Assembly (NCBI RefSeq): GCF_002902755.1
Contig: NZ_PPRS01000001.1
Coordinates: 1-64,000, forward strand
Origin: Mammaliicoccus lentus
GTDB lineage: Bacteria; Bacillota; Bacilli; Staphylococcales; Staphylococcaceae
Reading direction: 5' to 3'
Length of the DNA stretch: 64,000 nucleotides
This document shows, piece after piece, positions 50,192 through 58,070 of the stretch. The notes beneath the pieces are model-generated. The model was given only the letters and a program-made list of their open reading frames with translations, did not search any database and was not told where the DNA came from. The translations under genes and the position numbers were made by a program. How positions within the stretch are numbered: the first letter of the stretch is position 1; every line of letters starts with the position of its first letter.

Positions 50192-51004
50192 GTGGAAACA
50201 TTATATTTTGAAAACATAAAGTACAATGACTTGATAATAAACAATAATCAAACTGTTAAAATTCTTAAAGACAATATCGACTTCTATATTCATTTGAATT
50301 TAAAAGAAAACGACGAACAATTAATTATTTTCTCTAACGGTGCTATCGATCCTAATAAAAGTAAGCCACCAGTTTTTATGAGACATTCATGGCACGAAGA
50401 CTTTAATGCAAGTTGTATTTTTATTGATGATAGAACTGTTCATAATAATAACTTGAGAATCGGTTGGGGTGTTGGCAGCGAAGATAGACATTATTTAATG
50501 GATTATAGTGATATTGCCCAAATGATTGCAAATACGCTAAGTATCCAACCTGAAAACACCTATTATTATGGTTCATCAGCAGGAGGTTTTATGTCCATGT
50601 ATCTTGCCACGTTACATAAAGATACTAAAGCCATTGTTAACAATCCTCAATGTTATGTTGATAAATATGATCAAACCAATGTAAATAAGCTTTATACATC
50701 TATATTTCCTGACTATTCAACAGAAGAAATCAAGAAGAAATATGCTATTAGGTTATCTATTACTAGTTTGTTTAGACAAAAAAACTATGTTCCAGAAATC
50801 TATTATGTACAAAATAGGTTATGCTCATCAGATATGAAAAATCAGTTTAATCCTTTTTGTAATATGTTGGACAGATATGATATAGATAGTTCTAATATAA
50901 AATTTATCCTCTACAACAATTTAAAATCAGGTCACGCTCCCCTTCAACGAGCCGGAACAATAACGCTTGTAAATCGAATAATTGAAGGAAATCAAATGAC
51001 GTAA
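50192..51004 (+). CDS. alpha/beta-hydrolase fold protein, Asp2-like
   Basis: A 270-residue protein. The nucleophile elbow YYGSSAGGFMSMYLA lies near residue 130-144 and a late His occurs in LKSGHAPLQ. No signal peptide is present. The overall form recalls Asp2-type or glycan-associated esterases, but the specific family is not recognised with certainty. It starts with GTG at 50192 behind AGGGGTG. The gene is single and ends at the dispersed repeat copy C. Confidence 0.65.
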   Translation: METLYFENIKYNDLIINNNQTVKILKDNIDFYIHLNLKENDEQLIIFSNGAIDPNKSKPPVFMRHSWHEDFNASCIFIDDRTVHNNNLRIGWGVGSEDRHYLMDYSDIAQMIANTLSIQPENTYYYGSSAGGFMSMYLATLHKDTKAIVNNPQCYVDKYDQTNVNKLYTSIFPDYSTEEIKKKYAIRLSITSLFRQKNYVPEIYYVQNRLCSSDMKNQFNPFCNMLDRYDIDSSNIKFILYNNLKSGHAPLQRAGTITLVNRIIEGNQMT

Positions 51005-51110
51005 GAGTAGAGATGAAAAAGCTTAATATACGCGCATTTGTATTCTAATTAGCTACTGCCAATATAAAGAATCAGGCTAGGACATTTATTTATGTCCTAG
51101 CCTGTTTTTA
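51005..51110 (+). repeat. dispersed intergenic repeat, copy C
   Basis: It has GATGAAAAAGCTTAATATACGC, TTAGCTACTGCCAATATAA and a perfect 13-bp hairpin CAGGCTAGGACAT/ATGTCCTAGCCTG (51073-51104) followed by TTTTTAT. Base changes in the hairpin are compensatory relative to copies A and B. Confidence 0.8.
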
Positions 51111-51185
51111 TGTCTTTTTAACTTGATTTTTATTCTATGTCGTTTATCCTAAATATAATTACTATAAAGGAAAGCGAGGATATCT

Positions 51186-51539
51186 ATGATGGCTTACTCA
51201 ACTTCCGAAATCTCTGAAGCCTTAAATACAATAAACGCTACTATTACAAATTGCGAAAAGATGCTCGGTAAATTTGATGAAAATACATCTCAACACTCGC
51301 TTTTAATTAACAGAATACAAGCTTTGAAAACTTCTAAAGGTGTCATAACATCAACTGAGTATTACGATAAAATCCAGCTAGAAGAAGCTTTACCACCGAT
51401 AGAATCTATTATCAACAAATCATCTAAAGCACAAATCAAACACAATAAAGAAAGCTCGACATACAAACGATTACAAAAGCATATACACGCAATGAAGATT
51501 GCTCAATTTTTTATATATGCAGATTTAAAAAATAAATAG
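51186..51539 (+). CDS. small conserved hypothetical protein
   Basis: A 117-residue, mainly helical, hydrophilic protein (MMAYSTSEISEALNTIN start). No motif or membrane segment is seen. Two ATG codons lie at 51186 and 51189; GCGAGGA upstream fits either. It has its own promoter-like region after the repeat, and no terminator separates it from coaA. Function is unknown. Confidence 0.65.
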   Translation: MMAYSTSEISEALNTINATITNCEKMLGKFDENTSQHSLLINRIQALKTSKGVITSTEYYDKIQLEEALPPIESIINKSSKAQIKHNKESSTYKRLQKHIHAMKIAQFFIYADLKNK

Positions 51540-51619
51540 GTTAATTTTTGTAAATTTTATGTTAACCTATACGAGTACTGTAAAAAAATCGATAAATTCT
51601 TAAAGTAGAGGAAAAAATT

Positions 51620-52522
51620 ATGAAATTCACAAAAGAAGAATGGCGTAACACAGATTTCAAATTAAACATGGATGTCAGTCATTTAAACTTAGATGAAATC
51701 ATCAGCTTAAATGATAATTTAACTACTACAGAAATAGACGAAGTATATTTGCCGTTAATTAACTTTTTGACAAACAAAGTTAAATTTCACAAAGACTACT
51801 CACAGAACATCAATACAAAATTACTCAACAAAAATAATACACCACCATTTATAATTGGTGTCTCAGGTGGCGTATCAGTAGGTAAAAGTACCGTTTCAAG
51901 ACTACTCTTACACCTACTCCAAGAATATAATCCTGATTGGAAAGTCGACCTTATCACAACAGATGGGTATATTATGCCCAAACAAGAACTGATTGATAAA
52001 GACTTACTTTCTAAAAAAGGATTCCCTGAAAGTTATGATACAAAAATACTTATTGATCACTTAAAACAAATAAAAGAAAATGAACCAAATATACCAACAT
52101 ACACATATTCACATATCACATATGACAGACTTAAAGAACAATATCATTACGTTGATTGTCCCGATATCCTTATAATCGAAGGCGTAAACATATTCCAAGT
52201 GAATCCACACGAAGAAGAACTTGTAAGCGACTATATCGACTATAAAATCTATTTAGACTCAACAATAGATAACATGAAAAAATGGTATCTCAATCGCTTC
52301 TTATTACTACAAGAAGAAGCCTTCCAAAAACCAGATTCTCATTTCTACAGATACCGTGATTTACCTAAAGAAGAAGCAATCAAAATTGCTACAGAAATTT
52401 GGGAAGATATAAACGAAGTGAACTTAATAAAAAATATTTTACCAACTAAAAACAGATCAGATCTCGTATTGTATAAGAGTGAAAATCATGTAATTGAAAA
52501 CTTGAGATTTAATAAATTTTAG
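51620..52522 (+). CDS. coaA: type I pantothenate kinase
   Basis: A 300-residue P-loop kinase of the CoaA type. It has Walker A GGVSVGKST at residues 83-91, the DLITTDGY motif, and PTYTYSHITYD typical of type I enzymes. It phosphorylates pantothenate in the first step of coenzyme A synthesis. AGAGG precedes the ATG. S. aureus uses the unrelated type II kinase CoaW, so a type I gene here is notable. Confidence 0.9.
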   Translation: MKFTKEEWRNTDFKLNMDVSHLNLDEIISLNDNLTTTEIDEVYLPLINFLTNKVKFHKDYSQNINTKLLNKNNTPPFIIGVSGGVSVGKSTVSRLLLHLLQEYNPDWKVDLITTDGYIMPKQELIDKDLLSKKGFPESYDTKILIDHLKQIKENEPNIPTYTYSHITYDRLKEQYHYVDCPDILIIEGVNIFQVNPHEEELVSDYIDYKIYLDSTIDNMKKWYLNRFLLLQEEAFQKPDSHFYRYRDLPKEEAIKIATEIWEDINEVNLIKNILPTKNRSDLVLYKSENHVIENLRFNKF

Positions 52523-52568
52523 ATAAGTAAATTAAAATATTATATATTTCTAATATCGGAGGTTGCAA

Positions 52569-53357
52569 ATGTATATATATCCCAATTCACAAACCATTAA
52601 GTACTGGGAAGAACATTACTTTAACAATTTTGATTTATTTTTCGTTACTTCATTACCAATTAAATATGAGCCGATCTTAATAACCTCTAAAGAAAAATTC
52701 AAAGAGAGTAGTTTGTTTAACATTAAAACAAATAATTTATACGAAATATGGAACTTATATGAGTATAAATATGTGATTCAAGCATACGCTGGATGGTTTG
52801 AATCCTTAAGCAATGCTACTCAGAACACTCTTATAGACGAACAACAAAAAATTAATAACCCACTTTTTATTAATAACAAATTAATTACATCTTTCAAATG
52901 GAAAACAATGAATTCTGATACTAAAAAAGAATTTTTTAATACAAAAATTCATGATTATCAAGACAATAAATCTGATGAAATACATATAAAACTACCAGAG
53001 CATATAGAATCTTTAGTTGATACATTCCCCTTATATCAGGGCTCGAATTGTTTATCAACAGTATTATATGCGATTACTAAATCTAGAAATATTTTAAATC
53101 AATGGATAAAAGGAGATTCATTTTTACATACTCTTAGACAACTAGGCTATGTAAGAACTGATAATTCTAGTACTGTAGGAGATGTAGTAATTTACTTTTC
53201 TGAGCAAGCAGTCGTCCATGCTGCTTATCAAATTGAAAATAATTTTTACTTAAATAAAAACGGCCAAACTATATTTAATCCATATAAAATCATAAGCAAA
53301 CAGGAGCTTGAATACAATTGGGGGAAATATGACAAATATATCTACCGGCAAAAATAA
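52569..53357 (+). CDS. hypothetical protein with papain/NlpC-P60-like C-terminal half
   Basis: A 263-residue protein without signal peptide. The C-terminal half has Cys 161 in QGSNCLSTVLYA, then GDVVIYF, His 217 in VVHAAYQ and a polar LNKNGQ (229-231). This is the order of Cys-His-polar residue in NlpC/P60-like peptidases. The N-terminal half shows no recognisable domain. ATG 52569 is used since GGAGG lies 6 bases before; the TTG at 52563 touches it. The function is unknown. Confidence 0.65.
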   Translation: MYIYPNSQTIKYWEEHYFNNFDLFFVTSLPIKYEPILITSKEKFKESSLFNIKTNNLYEIWNLYEYKYVIQAYAGWFESLSNATQNTLIDEQQKINNPLFINNKLITSFKWKTMNSDTKKEFFNTKIHDYQDNKSDEIHIKLPEHIESLVDTFPLYQGSNCLSTVLYAITKSRNILNQWIKGDSFLHTLRQLGYVRTDNSSTVGDVVIYFSEQAVVHAAYQIENNFYLNKNGQTIFNPYKIISKQELEYNWGKYDKYIYRQK

Positions 53358-53502
53358 ATATACTTTTATCCAACTAAAAAGCCATATTTACCAACTTTCA
53401 CAAGAGGTCCTTCCGTCTTATATATTTTTGTGTAATAGCTATGGAATTTACTATTAAGTTTCTTTCCCATTATTATAGGGTATCGAATAGTTATAATTTT
53501 GT

Positions 53503-53526
53503 GGTATTAGTTTAAAAATACCACGA
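53503..53526. promoter_or_regulatory. inverted repeat next to a -10-like element
   Basis: GTGGTATT and AATACCAC (8-bp arms, 8-base gap) lie 3-4 bases after a TATAAT at about 53494-53499. Its position suggests an operator over the start site of the following gene. A short hairpin terminator is a weaker alternative because no U run follows. Confidence 0.45.
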
Positions 53527-53568
53527 AATAAAAGTCTCAAAATGGTATTTATAGATTAGGTGATTAAT

Positions 53569-54042
53569 ATGCAAATATTTAGAGTAAGTCCGAATCATGA
53601 AGTCAGTGCAAAATATCTAGACAATAGACGCTTATCTAAACAGATACTGGAGCTATATCAAATTATTAGAGTATGCTTGGCTCATATGGAACTAATTGAA
53701 GGAAACACAAAGTATATACACCATCCAATTGTTCAACATGTTTATAATGATGGTAATCCTTATATTATAGATACTTTCCAATTGTTAAAAGAGATGAATA
53801 AAGAACATATTCGTAGAGGTGGAAAAAGATCAGAGTCATTTAAACAAGATTTATCAAATTTAGCACTAATCATTGATAAAAATCGTAGTCATTTTTCTGA
53901 TGAAAACTTACCTCCTATTTACGTCTATGGTAATGATAAAATATACGGAGATACAGCTTACGAAGAATATATTAAATTATTATATTATAAATGGCAAAAT
54001 GACAAGATACCGGCAAGATGCAACTGTTTGATTATTGTTTAG
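53569..54042 (+). CDS. pyrimidine dimer DNA glycosylase-like protein (Pyr_excise type)
   Basis: A 157-residue protein whose first 90 residues resemble the PF03013/MSMEG_6728 group: MQIFRVSPNHEVSAKYLDN, RRLSKQILELYQIIR, and a HHPIVQHVYNDG stretch. Members are annotated as pyrimidine-dimer glycosylases by relation to T4 endonuclease V; activity here is not shown. The ATG at 53569 follows TAGGTG by 7 bases. A YbgA gene follows 53 bases later, which links both to ultraviolet damage as inference. Confidence 0.55.
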   Translation: MQIFRVSPNHEVSAKYLDNRRLSKQILELYQIIRVCLAHMELIEGNTKYIHHPIVQHVYNDGNPYIIDTFQLLKEMNKEHIRRGGKRSESFKQDLSNLALIIDKNRSHFSDENLPPIYVYGNDKIYGDTAYEEYIKLLYYKWQNDKIPARCNCLIIV

Positions 54043-54095
54043 GAGAATTATTATGAATGATTTAATTACAGGTAGGAGAGGTGTGGTTAATCATC

Positions 54096-54476
54096 ATGAA
54101 AAATAATAAAAACAGTGAATTATTATGGGCTAAGCATAAATATGAAGTCATGTGGCACAGTCAAAAATACTATTTAAGCATTCGAGAAATGCTAAAATCA
54201 CCTGTCACTTTAGACGAAATAGAAAGTGAAATAAATAAAGCTAAACAGATTACGCCAACTAAAGGTTCTATAATAAACACGTATGACCATATGTGGGGAT
54301 ACTTCAAGAAAATCTCAGATAAAGAAGAAAAAACAACGTATTTATTATTAAAAGATCAATTTCTTAACGACAATATAGAACCAAAAGAATTACTTCATTT
54401 CATAAAGCTTTTAAGCGAAAAATACCAAACCAACTATATTCTAAATTCGACTATTATTAGTGAATTAGAAATATAG
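54096..54476 (+). CDS. YbgA family protein (DUF1722)
   Basis: A 126-residue single DUF1722 domain. It has WAKHKYEVMWHSQKYY near the start, PTKGSIINTYDHMWGYFKK in the middle and TNYILNSTI at the end, the hallmark triad of the family. In other bacteria ybgA is coupled to photolyase. The function is unknown. The ATG at 54096 is preferred over an upstream GTG. It follows a short 17-codon frame at 54053-54106 that ends inside it. Confidence 0.85.
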   Translation: MKNNKNSELLWAKHKYEVMWHSQKYYLSIREMLKSPVTLDEIESEINKAKQITPTKGSIINTYDHMWGYFKKISDKEEKTTYLLLKDQFLNDNIEPKELLHFIKLLSEKYQTNYILNSTIISELEI

Positions 54477-54496
54477 TGTTATAATTTATTATTATT

Positions 54497-55336
54497 CTAC
54501 TTCTTCTCAATATCTTTAAAGTAAGTTTTAAGAAATATTTCTTCAAGTTTTGATTCAATTGTCAATCGTGTTCTTTCACATTGGTTGTTAAACTTTAATC
54601 TGAAATATAAAGTTTTAAACATATCAGTTATATTTTTTTGAGCTCTATAATATTTTACTCCAGTATAGTCTAATTGATTTAATTTAACTTGAATATCATT
54701 TATCCAGTTACTTAAATCTATATCAGAGAACCCTGTTTCTAATAATGATTCAATTATGAATACTTGCCTCTCATCTTCATCATCAATATATGGTAGAGAA
54801 TCTTTTGTTAACTTGAAGAGATTATTACTAATCAAATTCATAACCATACTGTTATAATTCTTTAAATAAAAATCAGATTTTATACAAGCAACTATTAAAT
54901 CCGACCCATGTGCAATACTATGCGCCCATCCTTTATTGTGTATATAACCTCTAATATCTTGCTCTTTTTCATAATAAAAAATCGCTGCATTAAAAATTTC
55001 ATTGTAAGTATCTCGTTCAAAAGTTTTACTTTTAATATCATTTTCTACTATAGAAGCAAGTATTAAAGAACTAAAACTTCTTAAAAATACACTATCAGAA
55101 TCATCATTACCCAAGTTTATATTTAAATTTCTCAAGCTCATATACAATATTTTATCTATTTGAATATCAGTTAATTTATTATTTAAAATTAATAAACAAA
55201 TTATTTCAGTAGTCTTTTCACGAATATCAGAATCTGTGTTGCCTACATTATTCATTAATTCACTTAGCACTGAATCTGAAATGTTCTCATGTAACAAATT
55301 ACTTTCAAATAATTTTAATACCTCTTTTATATCCAA
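54497..55336 (-). CDS. DUF2785 family protein
   Basis: A 279-residue, all-helical protein. The motif pair SVFLRSFSSLILASI near residue 103 and DIRGYIHNKGWAHSIAHGSD near residue 141 define DUF2785. No catalytic residues are established. The N-terminal half resembles HEAT-type helix pairs. It converges on the ybgA gene with only 20 bases between the stops. The function is unknown. Confidence 0.8.
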   Translation of the reverse strand: MDIKEVLKLFESNLLHENISDSVLSELMNNVGNTDSDIREKTTEIICLLILNNKLTDIQIDKILYMSLRNLNINLGNDDSDSVFLRSFSSLILASIVENDIKSKTFERDTYNEIFNAAIFYYEKEQDIRGYIHNKGWAHSIAHGSDLIVACIKSDFYLKNYNSMVMNLISNNLFKLTKDSLPYIDDEDERQVFIIESLLETGFSDIDLSNWINDIQVKLNQLDYTGVKYYRAQKNITDMFKTLYFRLKFNNQCERTRLTIESKLEEIFLKTYFKDIEKK

Positions 55337-55467
55337 TTCTCATCCCCTCCCGACAAAATAATTATATATTATATAGCTTTATAAATCCATTATATTATAA
55401 TATTTATAAAGGATGCGCTCTTATTTTAGATATAAAATTATCTAAGAGTTATCTTAATAATAGAAAA

Positions 55468-55501
55468 ATGCCTTATTGGCAATCGAGATAGAATAAGGCA
55501 T
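55468..55501. terminator. hairpin upstream of the Abi gene
   Basis: ATGCCTTATT and AATAAGGCAT form a 10-bp stem around a 14-base loop. No clear U run follows, so a terminator is only one reading; it may be a relic of a lost gene end. Confidence 0.4.
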
Positions 55502-55529
55502 AGTGATTATAAAGCAACAGTAGCCATAT

Positions 55530-55586
55530 ATTACGGATAAAATGGCAAAAGATATGATGAATAAATTAGAAGGGATAGGGAGTTAA
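55530..55586 (+). pseudogene. possible C-terminal remnant of a tyrosine integrase
   Basis: The frame ending at TAA 55584-55586 reads ITDKMAKDMMNKLEGIGS. It resembles the tails of phage-type integrases (GHVTDKM-type followed by a helical end). A stop codon upstream at 55521-55523 truncates it. Similarity over so few residues is suggestive only. Confidence 0.35.
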
Positions 55587-55592
55587 AAAAGA

Positions 55593-56582
55593 ATGGATAA
55601 TAAGAAACCTAAATCTACCGATGGTCTCATGAGACACATTAGAAATAATAAGGATATTGAAATCAATGGTAGTAAACAAAAAAGACAATTACGGAACATT
55701 GGGTATTTTCATGGGTACAAAGGTTATAGTTTTTTTCAGGAAAAAGACAATGGGCTATACCTAAACAATTTTAGTGAAGTAGTTGCACTTTATGAGTTTG
55801 ATTCAAATGTCAAAACTTTATTTTACAAACATGTTATGTTCGCTGAAACTGCTATTAAAAATCGTTTGTTAGAAATCATTCATGTTCATTCAGGAACTGA
55901 ACTAGAAAAACTATTTGATAATGTCTTGACTGATTATAAAAAACATACAGTACGCTCAGCTAAATATAAAGAGAAATTCAAACAAACAATGAAACTTAGA
56001 AATGATATATATGAAAAAATCCATTCCAGTTTTAGTACAAAACCTTTTATAAATCATTTTATTTATAATGATAGACCTGTGCCTCTTTATGCTGTTTTCG
56101 AATTATTCACTTTAGGAAATTTGGTCTTTTTTACTAGGTGTATGAATTCAACCTTAAAAATACAAATAATAACCGACTTAGGTCTATACCATTCATCTTT
56201 TGATAAAAATGATCAATTAATAGGGGACTTAATTGACTGTTTAAAAGGGCTTAGAAATGCTATAGCACATAATGGAGTTCTTTTTGATTGTAGATTCAAA
56301 GAAAGCAATGTAGGAAAGCAGCTAACTGAATATTTTAATATAAAAATGAATGTGAAAGATATCCATTTCAATAGAATTGTTGATTATTTAGCTGTAATAG
56401 TTTTAATCATTTCCTCTCTAGGCTATAACAAAACTGAATTAAGAAAAGTAGTTAAATCATTTGAATTGCATCTTAATGAATTAAGACAAAATCTAAATGT
56501 AAGTACATACGACAAAGTCATCGGTACTGACGTTCGGAGTAAGCTAAAACAAATCAATCAATATATAAATAATTTTTCTTGA
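55593..56582 (+). CDS. Abi_2/AbiD-AbiF family abortive infection protein (HEPN)
   Basis: A 329-residue cytoplasmic protein. The N-terminal part matches the Abi_2 pattern (QKRQLRNIGYFHGYKGYSFF; then YEFDSNVKTLFYKHVMFAET). The HEPN RNase motif R-x4-H is R221-NAIA-H226, followed by NGVLFD. Such proteins cut RNA or stop growth on phage infection. It starts just after the integrase-like remnant and ends at the small RNA promoter, 215 bases from rpsR. The position next to rpsR, an island integration site in staphylococci, suggests acquisition. Confidence 0.82.
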   Translation: MDNKKPKSTDGLMRHIRNNKDIEINGSKQKRQLRNIGYFHGYKGYSFFQEKDNGLYLNNFSEVVALYEFDSNVKTLFYKHVMFAETAIKNRLLEIIHVHSGTELEKLFDNVLTDYKKHTVRSAKYKEKFKQTMKLRNDIYEKIHSSFSTKPFINHFIYNDRPVPLYAVFELFTLGNLVFFTRCMNSTLKIQIITDLGLYHSSFDKNDQLIGDLIDCLKGLRNAIAHNGVLFDCRFKESNVGKQLTEYFNIKMNVKDIHFNRIVDYLAVIVLIISSLGYNKTELRKVVKSFELHLNELRQNLNVSTYDKVIGTDVRSKLKQINQYINNFS

Positions 56583-56607
56583 TATATATGTAATAAAGAG
56601 ATATAAT
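56579..56607 (+). promoter_or_regulatory. strong promoter of a candidate small RNA
   Basis: -35 TTGATA (56579-56584), a 17-base spacer and -10 TATAAT (56602-56607). It begins within the Abi stop region and has no protein-coding gene behind it. Confidence 0.7.
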
Positions 56608-56613
56608 TATAAA

Positions 56614-56679
56614 CAAATAGCGGTACACATCTGCGGAGTGTACTTGAGGTTAACTGTTGCGACGGTTGCCTCTTTTTTT
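56614..56679 (+). ncRNA. candidate small RNA of about 65 nt
   Basis: A hairpin GTACAC/GTGTAC (56624-56643) is followed by a second stem containing GAGG-AACTGT and ACGGTT-CCTC with TTTTTTT (56673-56679). It has a promoter at 56579-56607 and a terminator, so an independent RNA is expected. Size and layout resemble the antitoxin RNAs of type I toxin-antitoxin systems, but no toxin frame is seen opposite. Confidence 0.5.
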
Positions 56680-56753
56680 ATGCTTAAAATATCAACTTTC
56701 TCACACATTGCCCTTTTTTCTGCCCTTTTTTCCATAAATTCAAACACAAAAAT

Positions 56754-56782
56754 AACCCTCTAGCCTGATTGCTAGAGGGTTT
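56754..56782 (-). terminator. terminator after rpsR
   Basis: AACCCTCTAGC and GCTAGAGGGTT form an 11-bp stem; the minus strand continues ATTTTTGTG. It ends the rpsF-ssb-rpsR operon 15 bases beyond the stop. Confidence 0.85.
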
Positions 56783-56797
56783 TGTATACATTAAATA

Positions 56798-57040
56798 TTA
56801 TTGTTCTTCTTTAACGTATGGTAATAAAGCCATGTGACGTGAACGTTTAATAGCTATTGTAAGCATACGTTGGTATTTCGCTGAAGTACCTGTTACACGA
56901 CGTGGTAAGATTTTACCTCTTTCTGAAATAAATTTCTTAAGTAAATCTGTATCTTTGTAGTCGATATGTGTAATACCATTTGCTGTGAAATAGCAAACTT
57001 TTTTACGACGACGACCACCTCTTCTTGGTCCACCTGCCAT
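56798..57040 (-). CDS. rpsR: 30S ribosomal protein S18
   Basis: An 80-residue S18 with a basic start ([12 protein letters not shown]), KVCYFTANG and the core [19 protein letters not shown]. The length is standard. It is the last gene of the rpsF-ssb-rpsR operon. S18 pairs with S6 on the 30S platform. In staphylococci the gene's 3' end is known as an island integration site. Confidence 0.97.
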   Translation of the reverse strand: MAGGPRRGGRRRKKVCYFTANGITHIDYKDTDLLKKFISERGKILPRRVTGTSAKYQRMLTIAIKRSRHMALLPYVKEEQ

Positions 57041-57094
57041 GATTGTGTTCCTCCCTTCTCGTTAAGTTTATATATAAACGTTTAAATCAACTGT

Positions 57095-57628
57095 TTAGAA
57101 CGGCAAATCATCATCACTGATATCAATTGGTCCATTAGCATTTGCAAATGGGTTACTTGATTGTTGATTATTATTTGACTGTTGTTGATTTGAAGGTGCT
57201 TTTTGGCCTTGTTGGTTACCGCCAAAGTCTTGTCCATAGTTTTGGAATTCGTTATTATTTTTCTGGTTGTATGATTGGTTATCATTACCTGATTGACGTT
57301 GGTTTGCGCCTTTAGGTTCAAGGAATTGAACGCTATCACAAACAACTTCAGTTACATAAACACGACGACCTTCTTGGTTCTCGTAGCTACGAGATTGTAA
57401 ACGACCTTCAACACCTGCAAGACTACCTTTAGATAAGTAATTGTTTACATTCTCTGCGGGACGTCTAAAAACGACACAGTTGATAAAGTCAGCTTCTCTT
57501 TCACCTTGCTGATTCGTAAAAGTACGATTAATAGCTAAAGTAAAAGTAGCAACTTGAACGCCTGAGGGTGTTACTCTGTATTCCGGATCTTTAGTTAACC
57601 GACCGACTAATACAACACGATTAATCAT
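57095..57628 (-). CDS. ssb: single-stranded DNA-binding protein
   Basis: A 177-residue SSB. It has an OB fold ([18 protein letters not shown]) over the first 105 residues, a Gln/Asn-rich linker and the acidic tip ISDDDLPF that binds partner proteins. It is the middle gene between rpsF and rpsR, the normal Firmicute order. The length is typical. Confidence 0.97.
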   Translation of the reverse strand: MINRVVLVGRLTKDPEYRVTPSGVQVATFTLAINRTFTNQQGEREADFINCVVFRRPAENVNNYLSKGSLAGVEGRLQSRSYENQEGRRVYVTEVVCDSVQFLEPKGANQRQSGNDNQSYNQKNNNEFQNYGQDFGGNQQGQKAPSNQQQSNNNQQSSNPFANANGPIDISDDDLPF

Positions 57629-57658
57629 TTAATCTCCCCCATATCTTAAAAATTAAAA

Positions 57659-57952
57659 TTATTTTTCATCTTCGCGTACGACAATGTGACGAATGATATC
57701 GCCAGTGATTTTTGATAAACGATCAAATTCATTGATTGCTTCATCATTTTCAGCCTTAATTCTAACGATATTGTAGAAACCTTCTGCGAAGTCTTGGATT
57801 TCATAAGCTAAACGACGTTTACCCCAATCCTTTTCTTCGATGATTTCTGAACCGTTTGAAGATAAAACGCCTTTGAAACGCTCAACTAAAGCTTTTCTAG
57901 CTTCGTCTTCGATATTTGGACGTACTACGTACATTACTTCATATGTTCTCAT
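57659..57952 (-). CDS. rpsF: 30S ribosomal protein S6
   Basis: A 97-residue S6 with [17 protein letters not shown] and the late [14 protein letters not shown]. The ATG at 57950-57952 is taken since AAGGAGG lies 8 bases before; a TTG directly upstream is an alternative. It leads the operon and its mRNA has an S6:S18-type leader. The SSB gene starts 30 bases after it. Confidence 0.96.
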   Translation of the reverse strand: MRTYEVMYVVRPNIEDEARKALVERFKGVLSSNGSEIIEEKDWGKRRLAYEIQDFAEGFYNIVRIKAENDEAINEFDRLSKITGDIIRHIVVREDEK

Positions 57953-57964
57953 CAATTTACACCT

Positions 57965-58007
57965 CCTTGTGGTCTATGCGGCTTAATATCTTTTGTATTA
58001 AGCAAGG
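57965..58007 (-). promoter_or_regulatory. S6:S18 autoregulatory leader
   Basis: The minus strand reads CCTTG, a stem GCTTAATA/TATTAAGC, then CCGCATAGACCAC and CAAGG. The outer CCTTG/CAAGG pairing covers part of the AAGGAGG site, and the bulge has the CCG of the known rpsF leader motif. Excess S6:S18 would be expected to repress the operon. Confidence 0.7.
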
Positions 58008-58034
58008 AATAATTTTCATTACTCACAATCAAGA

Positions 58035-58063
58035 ATTATAGCACACAGCATTACTTTTTACAA
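58035..58063 (-). promoter_or_regulatory. rpsF operon promoter
   Basis: On the minus strand, -35 TTGTAA (58058-58063), a 17-base spacer and -10 TATAAT (58035-58040) with TGC directly before it (extended -10). Confidence 0.75.
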
Positions 58064-58070
58064 TCATTTT

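Noticed and set aside
56597-56728. 43-codon frame opposite the candidate small RNA
   Set aside because: It is not hydrophobic as a type I toxin would be, and has no ribosome site; probably chance.
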